Program-made: the position numbers and the translations under genes
Part shown: positions 19,310 through 28,952 of the stretch, piece after piece
How the letters are laid out: each line of letters starts with the position of its first letter
Numbering within the stretch: the first letter of the stretch is position 1
DNA from: Methylomonas sp. LW13
GTDB taxonomy: Bacteria; Pseudomonadota; Gammaproteobacteria; Methylococcales; Methylomonadaceae
Direction of reading: 5' to 3'
NCBI RefSeq assembly: GCF_016865255.1
Contig: NZ_CP033381.1
Span: 930,001-994,000 of the forward strand
DNA length: 64,000 nt
Notes under the pieces: generated by a model
Seen by the model: only the letters and a program-made list of their open reading frames with translations
Told to the model about the DNA's origin: nothing
Databases searched by the model: none

Positions 19310-20245
19310 ATGAGTGAACACTCTCTAGCCCGTTACGGTTGGCTCTCTATTGCTGCCGCAATCAGTACTATCGCATTAAAAAGCTATGCCTATTGGTTGA
19401 CCGGCTCCGTGGGCTTGCTGTCCGATGCGTTGGAGTCGCTGATCAATTTGGTGGCGGCGATCATCATGCTGCTGGTGCTGACTATTTCGGCGCGGCCGCC
19501 GGACGATACCCATGCCTACGGCCACGAAAAAGTCGAATATTTCTCCAGCGGTGCGGAAGGCATTATGATTCTGTTGGCGGCTTTTAGTATCGGCTATGCG
19601 GCCTGGGAACGGTTGTGGAACCCGCTGCCGCTGCGGCAACTTGATCTGGGTATTGCGGTTTCGGTGTTTGCTTCGTTGATCAATTTGGCGGTTGCCCGAG
19701 TTTTGATTGGTGTCGGCCGGCGCCGGCAGTCGATCACGTTGGAAGCCGACGGTAAGCACTTAATGACCGATGTCTGGACGACGGTCGGGATTTTGGTCGG
19801 TATCGCCATCATCTCGGTGGCAAACCGTTTCGAGCCGAGTCTGGCGTTTGCCAAGCAATTGGGCCTGAACGGCTGGGAAATACTCGACCCGATTATTGCC
19901 ATTGGCGTGGCGTTCAATATCGTCTGGGCCGGCTTGCAATTGATTCGCCGGACCGTGTCCGGTTTATTGGATGCGGCCTTATCGCCGGAGGAAATTGCTG
20001 AAATCGTTGCTGTATTGGATGAATATGTGGTCGGCCACCGTATTGCTTATCATGCGTTACGGACTCGTTACGCCGGCGCCAGACGTTTCATGTCGGTGCA
20101 TGTGTTGGTGCCTGGGAGTTGGACAGTGCAGCAGGGTCATGATTTGCTGGAAGCCATCGAGCAGCGAATCAAGGACAGGTTCGACAACATCGACATCGAC
20201 ACGCATCTAGAACCTATCGAAGATGCCGCGTCTTGGGAGCATTGA
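19310..20245 (+). CDS. Cation diffusion facilitator (CDF) family transporter
   Basis: A 311-residue inner-membrane metal/proton antiporter with six predicted membrane segments and a cytoplasmic C-terminal domain from about residue 220 (DEYVVGHRIAYHALRTRYAG ... HVLVPG). The family marks are TGSVGLLSDALESLINL in helix 2 and HAYGHEKVEYFSSG in the following loop. The helix-5 metal site is intact (His150 and Asp154, HLMTD). In helix 2 the two Asp ligands of FieF/YiiP align with Glu42 and Asn46. Zinc, iron or manganese export is possible; the metal cannot be fixed from sequence. The gene stands alone and runs toward the JAMM gene. Confidence 0.9.
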   Translation: MSEHSLARYGWLSIAAAISTIALKSYAYWLTGSVGLLSDALESLINLVAAIIMLLVLTISARPPDDTHAYGHEKVEYFSSGAEGIMILLAAFSIGYAAWERLWNPLPLRQLDLGIAVSVFASLINLAVARVLIGVGRRRQSITLEADGKHLMTDVWTTVGILVGIAIISVANRFEPSLAFAKQLGLNGWEILDPIIAIGVAFNIVWAGLQLIRRTVSGLLDAALSPEEIAEIVAVLDEYVVGHRIAYHALRTRYAGARRFMSVHVLVPGSWTVQQGHDLLEAIEQRIKDRFDNIDIDTHLEPIEDAASWEH

Positions 20246-20274
20246 GCACGCGGTTTGGGCTGCAACGGCTTGGA

Positions 20275-20697
20275 TTAAGCTTCAATCAGATTTAATTCCA
20301 CTTCTTCCGCGCTGTCTCCGGCAATTTTAAAGCCGCGCATTTCCAATACGCCCTTGGTATTTAAGGAAACGATCAAATGCAGTGCATCCGGATAGCTGGC
20401 TTCCTGGATGTCGGTCGCTGACGGTTGGGCCGGCGTGTGCGGGTGCGAGTGGTAGATAGCAAATAGCGTTTCGCCTTTTTCGCGGATTTGGCGCATCGCC
20501 TCGATTTGCTGGCTGGCGTCTAATAAAAATCGGGTCTGCGGCGTGGCTGCACTATTTTCCACCGGATAACAACTCGCCGGCATACCGGTACTGTCCGCGC
20601 CGATTAGGCCGCAAACCTCGGTATCCGGGGATAGTTGCGCCAAGTGCAGTAACTGGTTGGTAAGTTTGCGTGGCAGAGAAATTTCTTTGTGGTTCAT
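20275..20697 (-). CDS. JAMM/MPN-family (M67) metallopeptidase
   Basis: A 140-residue stand-alone JAMM domain with a complete zinc site: Glu27 in DTEVCGLIG, His83 and His85 in YHSHPH, and Ser93/Asp96 in QPSATD, giving exactly HxH-x7-SxxD. Such bacterial enzymes cleave isopeptide or thiocarboxylate-carrier tails of ubiquitin-like proteins (CysO/ThiS type). No such carrier gene lies nearby. The start at 20697 makes an ATGA overlap with prmC; an in-frame ATG four codons earlier is the alternative. It is the last gene of hemA-prfA-prmC-JAMM, so it is co-expressed with release-factor maturation for no obvious reason. Confidence 0.88.
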   Translation of the reverse strand: MNHKEISLPRKLTNQLLHLAQLSPDTEVCGLIGADSTGMPASCYPVENSAATPQTRFLLDASQQIEAMRQIREKGETLFAIYHSHPHTPAQPSATDIQEASYPDALHLIVSLNTKGVLEMRGFKIAGDSAEEVELNLIEA

Positions 20698-21569
20698 AGT
20701 GGTTTCCATATTCCCGATGTCACTCGTGGATTGCCGGATAAATCAGCATGGGTGTTGATCTGCTGGTAGCCAAATTCGCTAAAAATGGCTTGTACCTCGG
20801 TTTGCTGATTGTAGCCGTGTTCGACCAATAATTGGCCATTGTCTTTTAAATGCAGACGCGCTTGCTCGGCAAGCTGATGAATGTCTTGCAGGCCGTTGTT
20901 GGGGCTGATCAACGCGCTGTCAGGCTCAAAGCGCACGTCGCCGATGGTTAGATGCGGGTCGTTATCGGCAATGTAGGGCGGATTGCTAACGACCAAATCA
21001 AAGTCTGTTTCTTCGATGTTTTTGAACCAATTAGAATGCACAAAACACAGATTGCCAGCCTTGAGTTGCTGCGCATTGCATTGGGCCAGCTCTAAAGCCG
21101 CCGAGCTTAGATCGCTGGCAAATACCTGGGCTAATGGTCGTTCGGCGGCCAGTGTGATGGCAATGATCCCGGAGCCGGTGCCGAGATCGATGATTTTACG
21201 GGGCTGGTCGGCAGGTAATAGCGACAGGCTGAGCTCTATAAGCAATTCGGTGTCGGGTCTGGGGATCAAGACATCCGGGTTGACTTTGAAATTGCGCGAC
21301 CAGAATTCGCGTTGGCCGGTTAAATAGGCAACCGGCGTGCCTTGCGCGCGCTGATTTACCAGCAATTGAAATTGCGCGATTTGTTGCGGGCCGGGCTGAT
21401 GTTCTGGCCAGGCTCTGAGAAACGAGCGGGTTTTGTTTAGGCAGTGGCAAAGCAGAACTTCAGCGTCCAGTACTGCGGTTTCGGATGTGGCGCTTAGCTT
21501 TGCGCTTGCAGTGGCTACCAGGCTATGAATCGTATTGCTGGTATCTGTCCATACAGGTTGCTTAGACAT
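20694..21569 (-). CDS. prmC: Release factor glutamine methyltransferase
   Basis: A 291-residue SAM-dependent enzyme that methylates the Gln of the GGQ motif in release factors 1 and 2. An N-terminal helical substrate domain (about 1-85) is followed by a Rossmann methyltransferase with [16 protein letters not shown] (SAM loop, 126-141) and the glutamine-binding NPPY motif at 196-199. The start overlaps the end of prfA by eight bases and the stop overlaps the JAMM gene (ATGA). Its substrate RF1 is encoded directly upstream, the standard arrangement. Confidence 0.96.
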   Translation of the reverse strand: MSKQPVWTDTSNTIHSLVATASAKLSATSETAVLDAEVLLCHCLNKTRSFLRAWPEHQPGPQQIAQFQLLVNQRAQGTPVAYLTGQREFWSRNFKVNPDVLIPRPDTELLIELSLSLLPADQPRKIIDLGTGSGIIAITLAAERPLAQVFASDLSSAALELAQCNAQQLKAGNLCFVHSNWFKNIEETDFDLVVSNPPYIADNDPHLTIGDVRFEPDSALISPNNGLQDIHQLAEQARLHLKDNGQLLVEHGYNQQTEVQAIFSEFGYQQINTHADLSGNPRVTSGIWKPL

Positions 21570-22647
21570 TACCCAGCTGAGTCAACAATTCTGCCTGATG
21601 TTCATGAATCAGCGGTTGAATCACATGCTCCAATCCGCCTTCCATGATTTCTTCCAGCTTATAAAGCGTCAGGTTGATGCGGTGATCGGTGAGTCGGCCT
21701 TGCGGGTAGTTATAGGTGCGGATACGCTCGGATCGGTCGCCGCTGCCCACTTGTAATTTGCGGCTTTCCGATTGTTCCGCGTGTTGCTTTTCCTGGGCCG
21801 CCGACATCAAACGGGCTTGCAATACCGACATGGCGCGGGCGCGGTTTTTATGCTGCGAGCGTTCATCCTGGCACTCGACGACCACGCCGGATGGGATGTG
21901 GGTAATGCGGATGGCGGACTCGGTGCGGTTAACGTGCTGGCCGCCGGCGCCGGACGCGCGGTAGGTGTCGATGCGCAGATCGGCCGGATTGATGTCGATT
22001 TCGTCTACAGCATCGACTTCCGGCATGATCGCCACGGTACAGGCTGAGGTGTGCACGCGGCCTTGCGACTCGGTTTCCGGTACCCGTTGCACGCGGTGCG
22101 TGCCGGATTCGAATTTTAGTTGCGAATACACGTTTTGGCCGGCTACTCGCATGATGACTTCTTTAAAGCCGCCGTGTTCGCCGCGGTTCTCGTTGATAAT
22201 CTCGGTGCTCCAGCCTTGCCGTTCCGCATAGCGTTGATACATCCGTGCGAGGTCGCCGGAGAAGATCGCCGCTTCGTCGCCACCGGTGCCGGCGCGTACT
22301 TCCAAAAACACGTTGCGGTTGTCGTTCGGGTCTTTTGGCAGCAGCAGGATTTGTAGTTGTTGGGTCAATTCCTCGCGTTGGGCTTCGGCGGCCTGGATTT
22401 CTTCTTTGGCCATTTCCCGTAACTCCGGGTCGCTGTCTTTAGCCATTTCCTGGGCTGATTCGAGATTGGCTTCGTTTTCCTGATAGATTTTGTAACAGGC
22501 GACCAGCGGCTCGATTTGCGCGTATTCCTGGCTCAGGCTGCGGAATTGGTTTTGATTGCTTTGTACTTCCGGTTGTGACAGTAGGGCGGTGATTTCTTCG
22601 AAGCGTTCGCCGAGGTTTTCCAGTTTGGTTTGTATCGAGGGTTTCAT
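21562..22647 (-). CDS. prfA: Peptide chain release factor 1
   Basis: A 361-residue factor ending translation at UAA and UAG. The codon-recognition PxT motif is PET at 190-192, and the peptidyl-tRNA hydrolysis loop GGQ is at 235-237 in [16 protein letters not shown]. Both are the RF1 forms, so this is not RF2, whose motif is SPF. It lies eight bases after hemA and overlaps prmC. Confidence 0.97.
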   Translation of the reverse strand: MKPSIQTKLENLGERFEEITALLSQPEVQSNQNQFRSLSQEYAQIEPLVACYKIYQENEANLESAQEMAKDSDPELREMAKEEIQAAEAQREELTQQLQILLLPKDPNDNRNVFLEVRAGTGGDEAAIFSGDLARMYQRYAERQGWSTEIINENRGEHGGFKEVIMRVAGQNVYSQLKFESGTHRVQRVPETESQGRVHTSACTVAIMPEVDAVDEIDINPADLRIDTYRASGAGGQHVNRTESAIRITHIPSGVVVECQDERSQHKNRARAMSVLQARLMSAAQEKQHAEQSESRKLQVGSGDRSERIRTYNYPQGRLTDHRINLTLYKLEEIMEGGLEHVIQPLIHEHQAELLTQLGNV

Positions 22648-22655
22648 TCAGTGGC

Positions 22656-23906
22656 TTATCGTAATTTGAAAATTTCGCGGGAAGCGGCGATCAGGTCGTG
22701 GCGTTCGTTGGCGCCGGCCTCGCGCAGTTGCGCGCAGGGTGTATGGATCAGTTTGTTGGTCAAGGTGTAAGCGAGGCGCTGTAATACTTCGTCGGCGGCT
22801 GCGCCGCTGTTGAGTTGGGCTAAAGCTTTTTGCAAGGCTTCGTCGCGAGTTTGCTCGGCCTGAGTGCGGAAATCGCGGATGGTTTCCTGTGCGCCTTGAG
22901 AACGTAGCCAGGCCATAAAGTGTTCGACTTGAGTGTCGATAATTTCCTCGGCCTGCTCGGCGGCGCGGCGGCGCGAGTCCATGTTTTGATTGACGGTGTT
23001 TTGTAGATCGTCAACCGTATACAGATAAACATCGCGTAGCTGCGCAACTTCGGCTTCGATGTCGCGCGGCACGGCCAAATCGACCATGAACATCGGTTTG
23101 TGCTTGCGGATTTTGATCGCGCTTTCTACGCGGCCTTTACCAAGGATCGGCAATTGGCTGGCGGTGGACGATACGACAATGTCTGCTTCCGCCAAGTGAT
23201 TCGGCAACTCGGCGAGGTTGATCGCGTAGCCGTTGAACTGCATCGCCAAGGCATGGGCTTTGTCGTAAGTGCGATTGGCAATGATGATGCGGCCGATGCC
23301 GTGTTGGTATAGATGGCGGGCGGTGAGTTCTATCGTTTCGCCGGCACCTATCAATAAAGCGGTTTGTTCGCTGAGTTTGTCGAAAATTTGTTGTGCCAGT
23401 TGCACGGCGGCAAATGCGACAGACACCGGGCTGGAGCCGATGGCGGTGTCGGTGCGGACCTTTTTAGCAGCGGAAAACGTGTGTTGAAATAATTTGCTGA
23501 GATTTCGACCCAAGGTGCCGGCTTGTGAAGCGGCATGGTAGGCGGTTTTCATTTGGCCGAGAATTTGCGGCTCGCCCAGGATCATCGAATCCAGTCCGCA
23601 GGCCACGCGGAACATATGTCTTATCGATTGGCTATCTTTGTAGCTGTAAAGATAAGGAGTGAAGTCGGCGGGTTTGATCTGTTTGGTGTCGGCTATCCAA
23701 TTTACCAACGAGGATTGGTTGTCGCTGTCGGCCTGATAGTAAAATTCGGTGCGATTGCAAGTGGATAGAATGGCCGCCTCGCTGATTTCGCGAAGATTCC
23801 ACAAGTTTTTCAGCGTGTTATCGAGCATGTCCGTCGGGAACGCCAAGCGTTCGCGGATGGCGACCGGCGCTGTATTGTAATTTATCCCTACGGCAAGAAG
23901 AGTCAT
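22656..23906 (-). CDS. hemA: Glutamyl-tRNA reductase
   Basis: A 416-residue enzyme that reduces glutamyl-tRNA to glutamate-1-semialdehyde, the first step of C5 tetrapyrrole synthesis. The catalytic Cys50 is in LSTCNRTEFYY, followed by a GEPQILGQMK-type tRNA/substrate segment, the NADPH fold (LLIGAGETIELTARHL) and a C-terminal dimerisation helix. The ATG at 23906 (MTLLAVGINYN) fits the family start; an ATG seven codons earlier gives an extra MCYCSQP not expected in the family. It leads the hemA-prfA-prmC operon and is divergent from the lipoprotein gene. Confidence 0.96.
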   Translation of the reverse strand: MTLLAVGINYNTAPVAIRERLAFPTDMLDNTLKNLWNLREISEAAILSTCNRTEFYYQADSDNQSSLVNWIADTKQIKPADFTPYLYSYKDSQSIRHMFRVACGLDSMILGEPQILGQMKTAYHAASQAGTLGRNLSKLFQHTFSAAKKVRTDTAIGSSPVSVAFAAVQLAQQIFDKLSEQTALLIGAGETIELTARHLYQHGIGRIIIANRTYDKAHALAMQFNGYAINLAELPNHLAEADIVVSSTASQLPILGKGRVESAIKIRKHKPMFMVDLAVPRDIEAEVAQLRDVYLYTVDDLQNTVNQNMDSRRRAAEQAEEIIDTQVEHFMAWLRSQGAQETIRDFRTQAEQTRDEALQKALAQLNSGAAADEVLQRLAYTLTNKLIHTPCAQLREAGANERHDLIAASREIFKLR

Positions 23907-24052
23907 CGGTTGCGAACAATAGCACAAGAAAAGTGCACTATTTTAAGGAATGCGCTGTTTTTGTCCAAATACAATGAAACGACAGTCTGATTCAGGGGCT
24001 TTTTCTGGTAATCTATCGACAATAGTTTTTCAAAAGTGGGTCAATTGATTGC

Positions 24053-25777
24053 ATGAAAAAATGGATAGCCATCGCAATGTTTTTATCGATGTCAGGATGT
24101 GCGGTTTCTCCTGAGAAAGAGCCTGAGGCAGAAGGTTTGCCAGTCAAGCCTGAGGGTTTGGAAAGCAGAGTTAATCGCAACACAGTGATCGACGAAGAGG
24201 TGCTGTATTTGCTGATGGCCGCGGAATTGGCAGGGCAGCGTAATCAGTACCATTTGGCCATGGATGCTTATTTGCAGGCCGCTAAGCGAGTGGATGATCC
24301 GCGGATTGCGGAGCGGGCAGTCAAAATCGGTTTGTTTTTAAAAGACGAGCAGCGTACCCGTGAGGCCTTGACGGTTTGGTTGTCTAAGGACGGTAAGAAT
24401 TTAGCGGCGAGAAAGTTTGCCGTGTTACTGGCGATTAAAAATTCAGATCAAAAGGCGGCTGTCGAAAATCTCAATGCCATGCTGGCAGATGATCCGGCCG
24501 GTTTTGAGGCTGGTGTGCTGGAAATGACCAAGTTGATGGAAAAAGAAGGTCGCACACAATTTACCTATGACGTGTTGGAAGAGTTGGCTGTTGAGCATCC
24601 TAATCAAGCCAGTGTGTTTTTCTTGCAGGCAGTTTTGGCGTCGGTTCTGCAAAATAACGAGTTGGCCCAGCAGAAAGTTAATCAAGCATTGTTAATCCAG
24701 CCTGATTGGAATAAGGCTGTGATCTTGCAGGCACAGCTGGCCGGACGCTCCGGCGACTTGTCTAAGGCGCGCGCCTCTTTGGAAAAGGCGCTTAAGGCGG
24801 CGCCGGAAGATAGGATGCTGAGAAAGATGTTGTTGGAAGTGTTGGTTAACGGTCACGACTACGACGATGCGATAAAGCTTTGCCAGAGTGTGCTGGAAGA
24901 CAAGCCGGATGATGCTGAAACGCTGTTTACCTTGGCTTTGGTATATATGCAGCAAAGCCAGATCGATAAGGCTGAAAACGTACTTGAGAAGTTGCTGAAT
25001 AATCCCGAGTGGGAAGGGCAGGCTAGTTTTTACTTGGGCAAGATTGAAGTTGATCAACAGCACCCCGATAAGGCATTAACTTGGTTTGATCGGGTGAGCG
25101 ACGGCAATTACGCATTCGACGCGGATATGGCAGCGGTGTCTTTGTTGATGAATCAAAAACGCTTCGACGAGATCGAGGCCCGCATCAAGCGCATGGATAA
25201 CAAATATCCTGAGCAGCATTTGCGGGTCTTGATGGTTAAGGCAGAGCTCTACAATCAATTGGGTAAATACCAGGAAGCTTTTGATGTTCTGACACTGGCT
25301 TTAAAAGACATGCCCGATAATCGCGAAGTGCTATATGCCAGGGCATTGGTTGCCGAGCGCTTGGATAAGCTGGATGTGCTTGAATCCGACCTGCAGAAAA
25401 TTTTAGAGAAAAAGCCGGACGATGTGGGGGCGCTGAATGCGTTGGGTTATACGTTGACCGATAGAACGCAACGCTATGAGGAGGCGGCCAAATATTTGGA
25501 GCGCGCTCTCAGTTTGCAGCCCGATGAGGCAGTGGTAATAGACAGCTACGGATGGTTGCAGTTTAAGCTTGGAAAGCCCGAGCGGGCGCTGGAGTTTTTG
25601 CGTAGAGCCTACGAGAAGCAGCCGGAAAATGAAATTGCCGCGCATATTGCCGAAGTGCTTTGGTCTTTGGGTGAGAAAAAGGAAGCAAAAGAGCTTTTCG
25701 ACAGTGTTTATAAAAAATCTCCTGATGACGAATATTTGTTGGAGTTTAAAAAACGCTTTTTGCAAAACGGGCAATGA
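24053..25777 (+). CDS. Tetratricopeptide-repeat lipoprotein
   Basis: A 574-residue protein with a lipobox (LSMSGC, lipidated Cys16), so it is an outer-membrane or periplasmic lipoprotein. The rest is a long run of TPR helices, clear in KPDDAETLFTLALVYMQQ and in the last third (KPDDVGALNALGYTLTDR, QPDEAVVIDSYGWLQFKLG). The C-terminal repeats match the family of TPR proteins encoded next to lolB in gammaproteobacteria. Its stop overlaps the lolB start (ATGA), tying it to outer-membrane lipoprotein assembly. Its exact role is not known. Confidence 0.9.
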   Translation: MKKWIAIAMFLSMSGCAVSPEKEPEAEGLPVKPEGLESRVNRNTVIDEEVLYLLMAAELAGQRNQYHLAMDAYLQAAKRVDDPRIAERAVKIGLFLKDEQRTREALTVWLSKDGKNLAARKFAVLLAIKNSDQKAAVENLNAMLADDPAGFEAGVLEMTKLMEKEGRTQFTYDVLEELAVEHPNQASVFFLQAVLASVLQNNELAQQKVNQALLIQPDWNKAVILQAQLAGRSGDLSKARASLEKALKAAPEDRMLRKMLLEVLVNGHDYDDAIKLCQSVLEDKPDDAETLFTLALVYMQQSQIDKAENVLEKLLNNPEWEGQASFYLGKIEVDQQHPDKALTWFDRVSDGNYAFDADMAAVSLLMNQKRFDEIEARIKRMDNKYPEQHLRVLMVKAELYNQLGKYQEAFDVLTLALKDMPDNREVLYARALVAERLDKLDVLESDLQKILEKKPDDVGALNALGYTLTDRTQRYEEAAKYLERALSLQPDEAVVIDSYGWLQFKLGKPERALEFLRRAYEKQPENEIAAHIAEVLWSLGEKKEAKELFDSVYKKSPDDEYLLEFKKRFLQNGQ

Positions 25778-26343
25778 TTTTTAAGGGCGGTGTTTTCTTG
25801 TTGGCTGTGATGTTCTTGTCCGGCTGTTCTTTATTGTCAGAAAAGCCGGGCGAGGCCTATCGATCGCAAGATATGAGGGTGTTGCAACAGCAACAGCAAT
25901 GGTATTTTGAGGGGCGATTGGCTCTGGCTGATGAGAAGGATTCGTTTTCTGCGTCGGTGAGTTGGCGGCATCGCTCAGGGAGAGATGATATTGAGCTTTC
26001 GGGGCCATTGGCTCAGGGTAAGCTGATGATCACTGTCGAAGCTGATTTCGTAGTGGTGGATGACGGCGACAATCACAAAGAATTTCGTGGGCCCGCAGAA
26101 GAGGTGCTGGCGGAGCAGTTAGGTGTCGCGATTCCTGTGAGCGCTTTGAGGTATTGGGTGCTTGGCTTGCCTAATCCGGAGCAGTCGTTTGTCGAGCAGG
26201 TTGATGGATTTTTTCAGTCTGGGTGGCGGGTTGGTTTCAGAGAAATGCAGCATGTTAACGCCTTAGTACTGCCGAGAAAAATCAATGCGGAAAAAGATAA
26301 GACAAGAATCAAATTAATAGTGGATCAATGGGATTTGTCGTGA
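25774..26343 (+). CDS. lolB: Outer-membrane lipoprotein insertion factor LolB
   Basis: A 189-residue lipoprotein with signal peptide and lipobox FLSGC (lipidated Cys18). It takes lipoproteins from LolA and inserts them in the outer membrane. QWYFEGRLALADEKDSFSAS and ALRYWVLGLPNPEQ are typical LolB text. Its ATG overlaps the upstream TPR gene and its end overlaps ispE, so the three form one operon. Position directly before ispE is the conserved order. Confidence 0.9.
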   Translation: MIFKGGVFLLAVMFLSGCSLLSEKPGEAYRSQDMRVLQQQQQWYFEGRLALADEKDSFSASVSWRHRSGRDDIELSGPLAQGKLMITVEADFVVVDDGDNHKEFRGPAEEVLAEQLGVAIPVSALRYWVLGLPNPEQSFVEQVDGFFQSGWRVGFREMQHVNALVLPRKINAEKDKTRIKLIVDQWDLS

Positions 26344-27215
26344 CGGGAATGCAAGAACAGGTGATGGGTTGGGGTGAGAAATGGCCTGCGCCGGCTAAGT
26401 TGAATCTAATGCTGAGAATCACCGGGCGTCGCCCAGATGGCTATCATTTACTGCAAACAGTATTTCAGATTATTGATTTGTGTGACTGGATAACATTTTA
26501 TCCGGCGGAAAATGGCCGGGTTTATTTGCGTCATCCGATTCCTGGTGTTCCGGAACACGAAGACTTAACCGTTCGCGCCGCCAACTTATTGAGACAATAT
26601 ACTGGGTGTGCGTCCGGGGTGTGTATCGATGTCGAAAAGAATCTGCCTATGGGTGGTGGCTTGGGTGGTGGTAGTTCCGATGCTGCTACTACGCTGGTGG
26701 TGCTGAATAGGTTGTGGAATCTGCATTTACCATTAGAAGAATTGATGGAGTTGGGCTTGCAGCTTGGTGCCGATGTGCCTGTTTTTGTCTATGGATACAC
26801 CGCTTGGGGTGAGGGGGTTGGTGAGGAATTAAAGTCCATAACGATTCCGGAACAATGGGTCGTGGTAATCAAGCCGGATTGTCATGTGAACACGAAACAG
26901 ATTTTTTTGACGGAAGAGTTGACAAGAGATAGCAAACCCATCACAATGCGCGACTTCATTGCAGGCGATTGGCGGAATGATTGTCTTCCGGTCGTTAGCA
27001 AGTTATATAAGCCGGTGAGTAATGCATTGGATGCATTGTCTCAATATGCAGAAGCAAGATTGACGGGGACTGGGGCTTGTGTATTTGCCCAGTTCGATTC
27101 GGAAGAGTCGGCGCGTGAGGCATTTTCTGTGTTGAGTCAGAGTTGGTTAGTTTATTTGGCTCGAGGACTTAATGTTTCGCCTCTGTATGAAAAATTAAGA
27201 CAAGGATCTGTTTAA
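26328..27215 (+). CDS. ispE: 4-diphosphocytidyl-2-C-methyl-D-erythritol kinase
   Basis: A GHMP-family kinase of up to 295 residues in the non-mevalonate isoprenoid pathway, phosphorylating CDP-methylerythritol. The substrate motif PAPAKLNLMLRITGRRPDGYH and the ATP loop PMGGGLGGGSSDAATT are intact. Start choice is open: the longest frame begins at ATG 26328 inside lolB, while GTG 26340 (GTGA overlap with the lolB stop) and ATG 26349 are plausible and leave the conserved core untouched. tRNA-Gln and prs follow. Confidence 0.95.
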   Translation: MGFVVTGMQEQVMGWGEKWPAPAKLNLMLRITGRRPDGYHLLQTVFQIIDLCDWITFYPAENGRVYLRHPIPGVPEHEDLTVRAANLLRQYTGCASGVCIDVEKNLPMGGGLGGGSSDAATTLVVLNRLWNLHLPLEELMELGLQLGADVPVFVYGYTAWGEGVGEELKSITIPEQWVVVIKPDCHVNTKQIFLTEELTRDSKPITMRDFIAGDWRNDCLPVVSKLYKPVSNALDALSQYAEARLTGTGACVFAQFDSEESAREAFSVLSQSWLVYLARGLNVSPLYEKLRQGSV

Positions 27216-27224
27216 TCAATTTAA

Positions 27225-27299
27225 TGGGCTGTCGCCAAGCGGTAAGGCACGAGGTTTTGATCCTCGCATACCAAGGTTCGAATCCTTGCAGCCCAGCCA
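27225..27299 (+). tRNA. tRNA-Gln (anticodon TTG)
   Basis: The acceptor arms TGGGCTG and CAGCCCA pair fully. The anticodon loop TTTTGAT carries TTG between GAGG and CCTC. The T loop reads GGTTCGAATCC, and CCA is encoded at 27297-27299. It lies between ispE and prs, probably in the same transcript. Confidence 0.97.
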
Positions 27300-27334
27300 T
27301 AATCTCCACACAATAGTTCCTTAGGAGTGCTTGA

Positions 27335-28288
27335 ATGCGTGAGGCCTCGGTAATGGTATTTTCCGGGAATGCCAATAAGGCGTTGTCTGAAGGTATTGTG
27401 AAGAAGCTCAATATGCGCCTCGGCATGGCCACGGTTGGTCGTTTCAGTGATGGCGAGATTTTTGTTGAGATAGAAGAAAATGTTAGAGGTAGGGATGTAT
27501 TTGTCATACAGCCTACCTGCGCGCCTACCAACGAAAATCTAATGGAATTGTTGGTAATGATCGATGCTATGAGGCGAGCGTCTGCGGCGAGAATAACTGC
27601 CGTTATGCCGTATTATGGTTATGCGCGGCAAGATAGGCGCTCGAGGTCGGCTAGGGTGCCCATTACTGCAAGATTGGTTGCGGATATGATAGGTAATGCT
27701 GGGGCTGACAGGGCGTTGACTGTTGACTTGCATGCAGATCAAATCATGGGATTCTTTGGGATTCCAGTTGATAATGTGTATGCTTCGCCAATTTTGCTAG
27801 GTGATATTTGGCGGCAAGAATACGAAGATTTGATTGTGGTTTCGCCGGATGTTGGTGGTGTTGTGAGGGCTAGAGCCATTGCAAAGCGTCTGGGTGATGC
27901 TGATTTGGCGATAATCGACAAGCGAAGGCCGCGTCCGAATGTGTCGGAGATAATGCATATCATCGGCGATGTAGAGGGTCGTACCTGTGTCATGGTGGAT
28001 GACTTGGTTGATACGGCGGGTACTTTGTGTCACGCGGCAGGGGCGCTCAAGAAAAATGGTGCCAAAAAGGTTGTTGCATACTGTACTCATCCGGTGTTGT
28101 CTGGTGCAGCCGCGGAAAATGTTAAAAATTCCGTTCTTGATGAATTGGTAGTTACGGATACGATACCGTTGACTACAGAATTGTCCGGGATTGATAAGAT
28201 TAGGCAGCTAAGCGTTGCGGAAATGTTGGCGGAAACAATACGTCGGATAGCTGTGGGCGAGTCTGTAAGCTCGCTTTATGTTGACTGA
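27335..28288 (+). CDS. prs: Ribose-phosphate pyrophosphokinase
   Basis: A 317-residue enzyme making PRPP from ribose-5-phosphate and ATP for nucleotide, His, Trp and NAD synthesis. Visible: [14 protein letters not shown], the ATP/metal loop [17 protein letters not shown], the flexible-loop text [14 protein letters not shown] and the PRPP-binding motif [13 protein letters not shown]. The ATG sits seven bases after AGGAG in TTAGGAGTG, so the slightly extended N-terminus (MREASVMV) is kept. Confidence 0.97.
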   Translation: MREASVMVFSGNANKALSEGIVKKLNMRLGMATVGRFSDGEIFVEIEENVRGRDVFVIQPTCAPTNENLMELLVMIDAMRRASAARITAVMPYYGYARQDRRSRSARVPITARLVADMIGNAGADRALTVDLHADQIMGFFGIPVDNVYASPILLGDIWRQEYEDLIVVSPDVGGVVRARAIAKRLGDADLAIIDKRRPRPNVSEIMHIIGDVEGRTCVMVDDLVDTAGTLCHAAGALKKNGAKKVVAYCTHPVLSGAAAENVKNSVLDELVVTDTIPLTTELSGIDKIRQLSVAEMLAETIRRIAVGESVSSLYVD

Positions 28289-28333
28289 TAAGAATTAAAG
28301 TAGTGCTTGTGGAACAAGCTTTTGGAGAAAAAA

Positions 28334-28930
28334 ATGGCTAACGTATTTGAATTTGTTGCAGAAGCTCGCAGTGCCTCGGGCAGTAGCGCGGCCAAAGTTG
28401 TTCGTCGTCAGGGTAAGGTCCCGGCAGTAGTATATGGTGGTAGTGGTGCTCCTGAGATGTTGTTGCTGGATCATAATGAAGTGGTTAAGCATTTGGTGCA
28501 TGAGGCGGTTTATTCCCATGTGCTTGATCTTAAAATCGACGGCAAAACAGAAAAAGCTGTTCTTAAGCATATACAAAGGCACCCTGCAAAGCCGATAGTG
28601 TTGCATATGGACTTTATGCGTGTTGATGATACGCATAAATTGAAAGTTCATGTTCCTTTGCATTTTATCAATGAAGCTATTTCGGTAGGCGTTAAAAAAG
28701 GTGGTTTGGTCAATCATGCAATGGTTGATGTGGAGGTGTTGTGTATGCCTTCTGCTTTGCCGGAATTCATTGAAGTAGATTTGGCTAGTGTAGATGTTGG
28801 TTCGACAATACATTTGTCTGATTTGATTTTGCCGGCCGGTGTTGAGATTGCAGCGTTGCAGCATGGTGCTGAGCATGATCATCCGGTTGCTCAAATAGTC
28901 AAGCCAAGATCTGTGGAATCTGCTGACTAA
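28334..28930 (+). CDS. rplY: 50S ribosomal protein L25 (long Ctc/TL5 form)
   Basis: A 198-residue 5S rRNA-binding protein with an N-terminal L25 domain (FVAEARSASGSSAAKVVRRQGKVPAVVYG) and the extra C-terminal beta domain of the Ctc form (NHAMVDVEVLCMPSALPEFIEVD). The enteric protein is only ~94 residues, so this is the long version. GGAG six bases before ATG 28334 sets the start; an upstream in-frame TTG has no such site. It lies between prs and pth, as is common. Confidence 0.95.
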   Translation: MANVFEFVAEARSASGSSAAKVVRRQGKVPAVVYGGSGAPEMLLLDHNEVVKHLVHEAVYSHVLDLKIDGKTEKAVLKHIQRHPAKPIVLHMDFMRVDDTHKLKVHVPLHFINEAISVGVKKGGLVNHAMVDVEVLCMPSALPEFIEVDLASVDVGSTIHLSDLILPAGVEIAALQHGAEHDHPVAQIVKPRSVESAD

Positions 28931-28952
28931 TAGTGTTTGAAGTCTTGTTTGA

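Noticed and set aside
24001-24052. Search for an operator or riboswitch in the hemA/TPR divergent gap
   Set aside because: The gap is about 146 bp. Nothing beyond weak AT-rich elements could be supported by eye.
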